Source: Gloeobacter violaceus PCC 7421 (GTDB lineage: Bacteria; Cyanobacteriota; Cyanobacteriia; Gloeobacterales; Gloeobacteraceae). From it: DNA of 64,000 nucleotides. The stretch spans positions 3,348,001-3,412,000 of the forward strand of contig NC_005125.1 in NCBI RefSeq assembly GCF_000011385.1, read 5' to 3'. The notes below the pieces were generated by a model. It searched no databases. It was not told where the DNA came from and worked only from the letters and a program-made list of their open reading frames with translations. Below are positions 59,115 through 64,000 of this stretch, in pieces. A program made the position numbers and the translations under genes. Every line of letters begins with the position of its first letter. Position 1 is the stretch's first letter.

Positions 59115-62084
59115 ATGAAACTCGGGCATCGGATTTTCTGGTCGGTATTAGCGACCTCCACCGCACTTGTCTGCTTTCAGCCGTTCGCCCGCACCGCGGC
59201 TCAACAACAGGACCGCTCAGTAAATGACAGGCCGGCAGGGTTGCAGTCGGGAGAAATCCTACCGACCGGCCAGAAGATCACACCGACGGCATCGAGGGGT
59301 TCTACCTTTCAACATCTGAAGCCGGACACATCAACAAGTCCAGACCTCGCCGCGGGTCATGCCGTTTCAACGGCGACCAGCCCGGACGGCAACACGCTGC
59401 TCGTCCTGACCAGCGGCTACAACTTCTACGCCACACCAACGGGTTCCATCGCTGACGAGTACGTTTTTGTTTACGACATTCGCGGCAGCTCGCCCAAGAA
59501 AATCCAGGTACTGCAAGTACCCAACACCTTCAACGGCATTGCCTGGAACCCGAACGGCAAAGCGTTCTACGTCGCGGGCGGTGCAGACGACAACGTGCAC
59601 ATCTACGAGCAGGTGGGTGGAGCGTGGACGGAAGCGACACCGGCGATACCCCTGGGGCACGCCGAGGGCGTTGGCTTGAACGTCGGCGCGATCGCGGCGG
59701 GACTGGCGGTGAACCAGCGCGGCGACCGCCTGGTGGTGGCCAACTTCTACAACGACTCGCTGAGCATCGTCGACTTGACCGCCCGCGCGAAGGTGGCCGA
59801 GGTGGAACTGCGGCCAGGCAAGATCGATCCCAGCCGGTCCGGCGTTCCCGGCGGCGACTATCCCTTCTGGGTGGCAATCAAAGGCGACCGCAAAGCTTAC
59901 GTGTCCAGCCCGCGCAGCCGGGAGATCGTCGTGGTCGATCTCGGATCCGATGCCGCGACGGTCGCAGGCCGGATCCCGGTCGAAGGGCAGCCTAATAAAA
60001 TGATCTTGAACCGGCGGCAAGACCGGCTGTACGTGGCACTGGACAACAGCGACACCGTCGGGGTGATCGACACGCTCAACGACCGGGTAATCGAAAAAAT
60101 CGGGACCACCGCGCCGCAGTTTTTGCTCAGTAACCGCAAAGGCTACAAAGGCAGCAACCCGAACAGCCTCGCTTTGTCTGCGGACGAGCGGACACTGTAC
60201 GTCACCAACGGCGGCACCAACTCGGTCGCGGTAATCCGACTGGGAGTCGGCGCGCGCTCGCCGGAGCGCGACGGTTCGCGGGAACTTCTTGCCGCAGAAT
60301 CTTCCGAAGCGGCCCGCGCGCCAGAGAGCCGGGTGATCGCGCTGATACCGACGGGCTGGTACCCGAATTCGGTCAGCTTGAATAAGGACGGCTCGCGCCT
60401 GTACGTGGTCAACGGCAAGAGCAAGGCGGGACCGAACCCTGCCTACAGCAACCCGGAGGCCAATCAGTATGTGCTGCAACTGATGAAAGCGGGTCTTCTG
60501 ACCCTGCCGGTGCCAAGCGGACAGGAGCTCGTGAAGCTCACCTGGCAAGTCGCCTCTAACAACAACTTTATGCCGGTTGCCGACCATCGTCGCCAGGCGA
60601 GGGTAATGGCCTCGCTGCGCGAGAAGATCCAGCACGTCATCTACGTCGTCAAGGAGAACCGCACCTACGACCAGGTGCTCGGCGACCTGGAAAAAGGCAA
60701 CGGCGATCCTGCGCTCACCTCATTGCCGGAGCCGATCACGCCGAACCACCATCGGCTCGCCCGTCGGTTCGTGACCCTCGACAACTTTTACGATAGCGGC
60801 GGCGTCAGCGGCGACGGCTGGAACTGGACCACCGCCGCCCGCACCACCGACTTTACAGAGAAGGCCATGCCGCCCAGCTACGCCGGGCGCGGTCCGAGCT
60901 ATGACTTTCAGGGCATCAACCGCAACATCAACGTCGGGTATCCGACCCTCGAGCAACGCATCGAAGCCAAACCGCAGACCCCGAACGACCCGGACATCCT
61001 GCCGGGTCTGGCGGATGTCGCCGCGCCCGACGGCTCCGGCGGTCAAATCGGAAACGGTTATCTGTGGGATGCCGCCCTCCGCGCCCAGCGGACGGTGCGC
61101 CATTACGGCCATTTCACCGATTACGATCGTTACTCTTTGCCGACCACCGATCCGGCCTTCATTCCGCCGGTGCGGCGCCCGTTCGCCGAAGGCGTCGTGG
61201 TCTCGTTTGCCACAAAGCGCACGCTGCAGGCCGTCAACGACCCGTACTACCGCGGGTACGACATGAAGTATCCGGATTTTTGGTTGTTCAAGGAGTGGGA
61301 GCGCGAGTTCGACGGCTACGTCCAGAAGCGCAATCTGCCCGCGCTCTCCCTGGTGGCGCTGCCCCACGACCACTTCGGCAGTTTCGCCGAGGCGATCGAC
61401 GGCGTCGACACCGTCGAGACGCAAATGGCCGACAACGACTATGCCCTCGGTTTGCTGGTCGAGAAGGTGTCAAAAAGCCCCTACAAAGACAACACGCTCA
61501 TCTTCGTCATCGAGGACGACGCCCAGGACGGTCCCGATCACGTCGACGCCCAGCGCAGCATCGCCTTTGTCGTCGGTCCCTACGTCAAGCAGGGACCGGT
61601 CGTGTCGACCCATTACACGACGGTCAGTATGGTCCGCACCATCGCAGACGTGCTGGGCATCGAGCCGCTCGGCCTCTACGACGGTTTCGCAGCGCCGATG
61701 GCCGATGTTTTTGATTTGCAACAAAAAACCTGGACCTACACAGCGGTGGTTCCGGAAGTGCTGCGCACCACCGGGCTGCCGCTGCCGCCGCGTACCGCCG
61801 GCAACAGCCTCCCGCTCACAAAATACGCGGCGGCCTACGCCAAACCGCGGCGCACTGCGGCTTACTGGGCCGAGAAGACTAAGAATCACAATTTCACGGA
61901 GCGCGACAACCTCGACACCGCAAACTTCAACCGCACTCTGTGGACCGGGTTGATGGGCGATACCGCGGCGTATCCGACGGTTCGCCATCGTCGGGATATG
62001 CGTCACGACCGGCAGCGCTTGCTGGCCGCATGGCGCCAAAGCAAATCCGCACCGGTGCGCGCCGATGTGCAAAGTAGCCGTTGA
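59115..62084 (+). CDS. Secreted beta-propeller / phosphoesterase bifunctional protein
   Basis: AAGGAG precedes the ATG. The 989-residue protein has a signal peptide (FWSVLATSTALVCFQPFA, ending near AAQQQ). Residues ~80-440 form a YVTN/YncE-type beta-propeller (RDRLYVALDN-like strands: RLVVANFYNDSLSIVDL, TLYVTNGGTNSVAVIRL, RLYVVNGKSKAG). The second half (~500-900) is an alkaline-phosphatase-superfamily domain: HVIYVVKENRTYDQVLGDLE at its start, NFYDSGGVSGDGWNW, LPHDHFGSF and LIFVIEDDAQDGPDHVDAQR, which supply metal Asp/His residues. It resembles secreted phospholipase C/acid-phosphatase-like enzymes. Four Pho-box repeats upstream suggest it is made under phosphate starvation. Confidence 0.9.
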   Translation: MKLGHRIFWSVLATSTALVCFQPFARTAAQQQDRSVNDRPAGLQSGEILPTGQKITPTASRGSTFQHLKPDTSTSPDLAAGHAVSTATSPDGNTLLVLTSGYNFYATPTGSIADEYVFVYDIRGSSPKKIQVLQVPNTFNGIAWNPNGKAFYVAGGADDNVHIYEQVGGAWTEATPAIPLGHAEGVGLNVGAIAAGLAVNQRGDRLVVANFYNDSLSIVDLTARAKVAEVELRPGKIDPSRSGVPGGDYPFWVAIKGDRKAYVSSPRSREIVVVDLGSDAATVAGRIPVEGQPNKMILNRRQDRLYVALDNSDTVGVIDTLNDRVIEKIGTTAPQFLLSNRKGYKGSNPNSLALSADERTLYVTNGGTNSVAVIRLGVGARSPERDGSRELLAAESSEAARAPESRVIALIPTGWYPNSVSLNKDGSRLYVVNGKSKAGPNPAYSNPEANQYVLQLMKAGLLTLPVPSGQELVKLTWQVASNNNFMPVADHRRQARVMASLREKIQHVIYVVKENRTYDQVLGDLEKGNGDPALTSLPEPITPNHHRLARRFVTLDNFYDSGGVSGDGWNWTTAARTTDFTEKAMPPSYAGRGPSYDFQGINRNINVGYPTLEQRIEAKPQTPNDPDILPGLADVAAPDGSGGQIGNGYLWDAALRAQRTVRHYGHFTDYDRYSLPTTDPAFIPPVRRPFAEGVVVSFATKRTLQAVNDPYYRGYDMKYPDFWLFKEWEREFDGYVQKRNLPALSLVALPHDHFGSFAEAIDGVDTVETQMADNDYALGLLVEKVSKSPYKDNTLIFVIEDDAQDGPDHVDAQRSIAFVVGPYVKQGPVVSTHYTTVSMVRTIADVLGIEPLGLYDGFAAPMADVFDLQQKTWTYTAVVPEVLRTTGLPLPPRTAGNSLPLTKYAAAYAKPRRTAAYWAEKTKNHNFTERDNLDTANFNRTLWTGLMGDTAAYPTVRHRRDMRHDRQRLLAAWRQSKSAPVRADVQSSR

Positions 62085-62145
62085 TCCGCAATAAAGTCGC
62101 TCCCCGAATGTGCCACCACACCCGAGCCGCGGGCCGCAACCGCGC

Positions 62146-62550
62146 TCAAAAGGCGCTGGTGTCGGTGTCGGGGCAGCTTTCGGGATCGATGTCATCCAGG
62201 AAAGAGTCCCCCCACTCGAGGACGGTACCGCGGGTCGTCTCGTTCACGCTGTCTTCGAGTTCCCCGGCCAAGCGCTCGGCGGCGTCGATCAGTTGCTCAG
62301 TGTAACCGGAGCCTCTCAGGCAAGTTTGCTGTTCGGGGTCTCCGTAAAATAGGGCCTCCTGGGCGTCGGAGGTAAAGTCGGTGCTGCCGTCCTGATTGAC
62401 GTTGTGACCGTCGTAGGGCAGCGTCTCGCCCTGCCAATACCCGACATCCGTTTGCACCGGTCTTGCCTGGGCCAGAAAGAGCTGTTGATCGTCCTCGTCC
62501 GCTACAAGGTCGGTAGGCTCCGGCACCTCGAATTCCGGCTGTTCTGTCAT
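62146..62550 (-). CDS. Acidic hypothetical protein
   Basis: The 134-residue protein is strongly acidic (DSFLDDIDPESCPDTDTSAF at the end) with no signal peptide or membrane segment. GGAGAAAG lies upstream of the ATG. Aromatic and acidic residues alternate in the middle (VGYWQGETLPYDGHNVNQDG, STDFTSDAQEALFYGD). Two cysteines are present. I do not recognise the family. It is separated from the phosphotransferase remnant by 79 bases. Confidence 0.65.
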   Translation of the reverse strand: MTEQPEFEVPEPTDLVADEDDQQLFLAQARPVQTDVGYWQGETLPYDGHNVNQDGSTDFTSDAQEALFYGDPEQQTCLRGSGYTEQLIDAAERLAGELEDSVNETTRGTVLEWGDSFLDDIDPESCPDTDTSAF

Positions 62551-62629
62551 ATCAATACTTTCTCCATAAAGTAGAGTGCGATGAGACCGGCTAGGGACGC
62601 TCTTCTACACTTGAAAATGAAAGACAGCA

Positions 62630-62911
62630 TCAACGGGAGGTTGAAAAGATTATGGAGGCGGTGACTAAGTCGCCTTGTACGCTGGTCACCGGTGTCGGAA
62701 CGTACAGATCGGTGTCTCTTTTGAGCGCTTGGAGCCCATCGAGTTCCGTCTGTAATTGTGCTGCGCTCACCTGCGGTTCGCAAACGCGCAAAGCGTACCG
62801 CCTCGCATCTGCTTCCACCCGAACCACCAGATTCCCCAAGTGCCGCAGCACTGTGCACTCGGCATTCTCCAGAGCATATTGCTCAAGAATTTCCTTGACC
62901 TGCTTGTTCAT
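62630..62911 (-). pseudogene. N-terminal fragment of an APH-type phosphotransferase
   Basis: The 93 codons encode the first strand-rich part of an aminoglycoside/homoserine-kinase-type phosphotransferase: ECTVLRHLGNLVVRVEADAR, YALRVCEPQVSAAQLQTELD and ALKRDTDLYVPTPVTS. After GDLVT the frame leaves the family and stops. The hinge, catalytic HxDxxxxN loop and metal Asp are all missing, against about 330 residues in intact members, so the gene is a remnant. Confidence 0.65.
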
Positions 62912-62935
62912 ACACAGGTTCAGACCTGCTTTGCT

Positions 62936-63361
62936 CTAGAGATTGCGTTCAGGATTGGCCAGTAATCCGCCCAGTACCGCCACCGGCACGACAGCCAACA
63001 AACCTAGCACCAGCGGCCAGGAGAGCAGTCCTCCGGGAGCATCCAGATTGAAGAAGATTGAAACCGCCAGCGAAATGATCCCAGTCAGCAGCGCGTGGCG
63101 CAGCGGCAGGGAACGGGCAGTGCGAGAAGCCATATAGCCCCCGAGGCCAGTAAAAAACAGTCCGCGCAAAAAATTGAAGACAAAAAAGGCGGCCGTGCCC
63201 TCGACGGGATACCCGCTCAGCATCACCACCAGACCCGCCGCCATGTACGTAACCAGTTCGGAGTGCAGCGTACCGGCGACATCGACCAGCGAACCAGTAA
63301 ATACGGCTCGCGACTCGAGGGGGCGGGGGGCCAGATCGGCGCTGTTGCGGGGTTCGAGCAT
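62936..63361 (-). CDS. Hypothetical membrane protein
   Basis: The ATG at 63361 gives 141 residues. After about 30 polar residues there are three or four hydrophobic helices (LVTYMAAGLVVMLSGYPVEG, AAFFVFNFLRGLFFTGLGGY, LLTGIISLAVSIFF, VLGLLAVVPVAVLGGLL). I do not recognise the family. The open frame extends upstream to about 63970 but that part is opposite the following plus-strand gene. The start has no clear ribosome binding site. Confidence 0.65.
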   Translation of the reverse strand: MLEPRNSADLAPRPLESRAVFTGSLVDVAGTLHSELVTYMAAGLVVMLSGYPVEGTAAFFVFNFLRGLFFTGLGGYMASRTARSLPLRHALLTGIISLAVSIFFNLDAPGGLLSWPLVLGLLAVVPVAVLGGLLANPERNL

Positions 63362-63472
63362 GGTGATCGCCGGGAAGAGGGAAGATACGAAAATTATAGG
63401 CCGCCCGAAGCTTTCGGGTGGGTGGGCGCTTCCATGGCTAGGACGGCGGCGAGTGTGATAAGTTTCCTGCTG

Positions 63473-64000
63473 ATGGCTAGGATTTTTGCGTTTGCCGCCG
63501 CCTTGCTGCTCGCAGGCTGCACCTCCACCTCCCTGCCGCTTACACCCAAACCGGTGACGGGCGGCGTCCTCTCCGGGACCCTCATCGGCGATCCAGGCAC
63601 CTTCAACCCGGCCCTCGCCCGGCGCGGCAGCGCCCTGGAGGTTAGTCGGCTGATGTTTGCCGGGTTGCTGATGCCCGATAAAGCCGGTGGTTTCTCCCCC
63701 GACCTGGCTGCCGACTTTCAGCAGGCCGAGGACGGCCGCCGCTACCGCGTCCGACTCAAACCCGCACTGGTCTGGTCCAATGGCCAACCGCTCGGCGCGA
63801 ACGATGTCGTGTTCTCCTTCGAGCGGGTCTACGGCGACGGGCGATCTCCAGGCAGTCTGCCCCGGGGACTGAAGGTGAGCGCCCCGGACGAGCAAACGGT
63901 CGAATTTGTCCTGCCGGCCCCCGATTTCGATTTTGCCGCCTACCTGACGCTGCCGATTCTGCCCGCCCACGCCCTGGCCGAAGGCGATCCCCTCGCCCGG
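63473..64000 (+). CDS. Peptide/solute-binding lipoprotein (ABC family 5), N-terminal part
   Basis: The frame is open to the right edge. From the ATG at 63473 it starts MARIFAFAAALLLAGCTSTS, a lipoprotein signal with lipobox LAGC; in-frame starts at 63434 and 63455 would only lengthen the signal. The mature start is a family-5 substrate-binding protein (DppA/OppA type): GGVLSGTLIGDPGTFNPALA, LEVSRLMFAGLLMPDKAGGF, SPDLAADFQQAEDGRRYRVR and LVWSNGQPLGANDVVFSFER. It would deliver peptides or similar solutes to a permease encoded elsewhere. The C-terminal two thirds are outside the window. Confidence 0.9.
   Translation, partial: MARIFAFAAALLLAGCTSTSLPLTPKPVTGGVLSGTLIGDPGTFNPALARRGSALEVSRLMFAGLLMPDKAGGFSPDLAADFQQAEDGRRYRVRLKPALVWSNGQPLGANDVVFSFERVYGDGRSPGSLPRGLKVSAPDEQTVEFVLPAPDFDFAAYLTLPILPAHALAEGDPLAR

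Noticed and set aside
62547-62858. Overlapping minus-strand frame beside the phosphotransferase fragment
   Set aside because: It is a shifted frame of the same DNA; the frame at 62630-62911 has the recognisable family pattern.

Overview
The window reads as chromosomal DNA of a thylakoid-less cyanobacterium of the genus Gloeobacter, most likely G. violaceus or a close relative. The sequence itself shows a cyanobacterial D1 (psbA), an aldehyde-deformylating oxygenase / acyl-ACP reductase pair, the zwf-opcA-pgl cassette, a UPF0367 protein and high GC with strong G/C third positions. The species name is my recollection of the neighbouring psbA/ADO/AAR arrangement, not a search result. Most genes are housekeeping, densely packed, with frequent 4-20 bp overlaps and convergent pairs.

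Left part (1-14,300): the 5' end of an M2-type peptidase; psbA with its terminator; a minus-strand phytol kinase / ADO / AAR group (hydrocarbon synthesis); a small unknown gene whose 3' end is made of a GC-rich inverted repeat; pnp; a plus-strand run TM2 protein, helix-hairpin-helix protein, two small unknowns and tldD; an FHA protein; a phosphoglycerate-mutase-like phosphatase; a peroxiredoxin / thioredoxin-like pair; prfC.

Middle (14,300-44,700): two tandem secreted subtilase-like proteins with the catalytic His replaced by Glu; a minus-strand pair of a lid-less PaaK-like adenylate-forming protein and a thioredoxin-like/haem-oxygenase-like di-iron oxidase fusion; a 0.9 kb gap holding a twice-frameshifted small membrane-protein gene; a glycosyltransferase / glycogen-debranching-enzyme pair; a TPR protein; ilvD; a kelch protein divergent from a TetR regulator with a clear operator; an exported amidohydrolase; a transglutaminase; a helix-turn-helix/nuclease-fold protein beside tRNA-Val; fructosamine-kinase-like and phosphotyrosine-phosphatase genes; a CPBP protease; a HAD phosphatase; zwf-opcA-pgl; tlyA; a ferredoxin; ahcY.

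Accessory island (44,738-50,377): it begins at tRNA-Arg(CCG) and holds a methyltransferase, a transposase remnant, a Fic protein, a DUF6888/DUF6887 pair, an intact Xre-type antitoxin followed by a 5'-truncated RES toxin, a coiled-coil gene and a pentapeptide-repeat gene. Fragments of a second copy of the last two genes lie on either side of the DUF pair.

Right part (50,378-64,000): a DICT/HD-like sensor protein, a VOC protein, small genes, MarC, topA, a lipoprotein sugar-binding protein, a Uma2 protein, a large secreted beta-propeller/phosphoesterase preceded by four 11-bp-spaced Pho-box-like repeats, a truncated phosphotransferase, a membrane protein and the start of a peptide-binding lipoprotein. 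No CRISPR array, rRNA or complete insertion sequence was seen.
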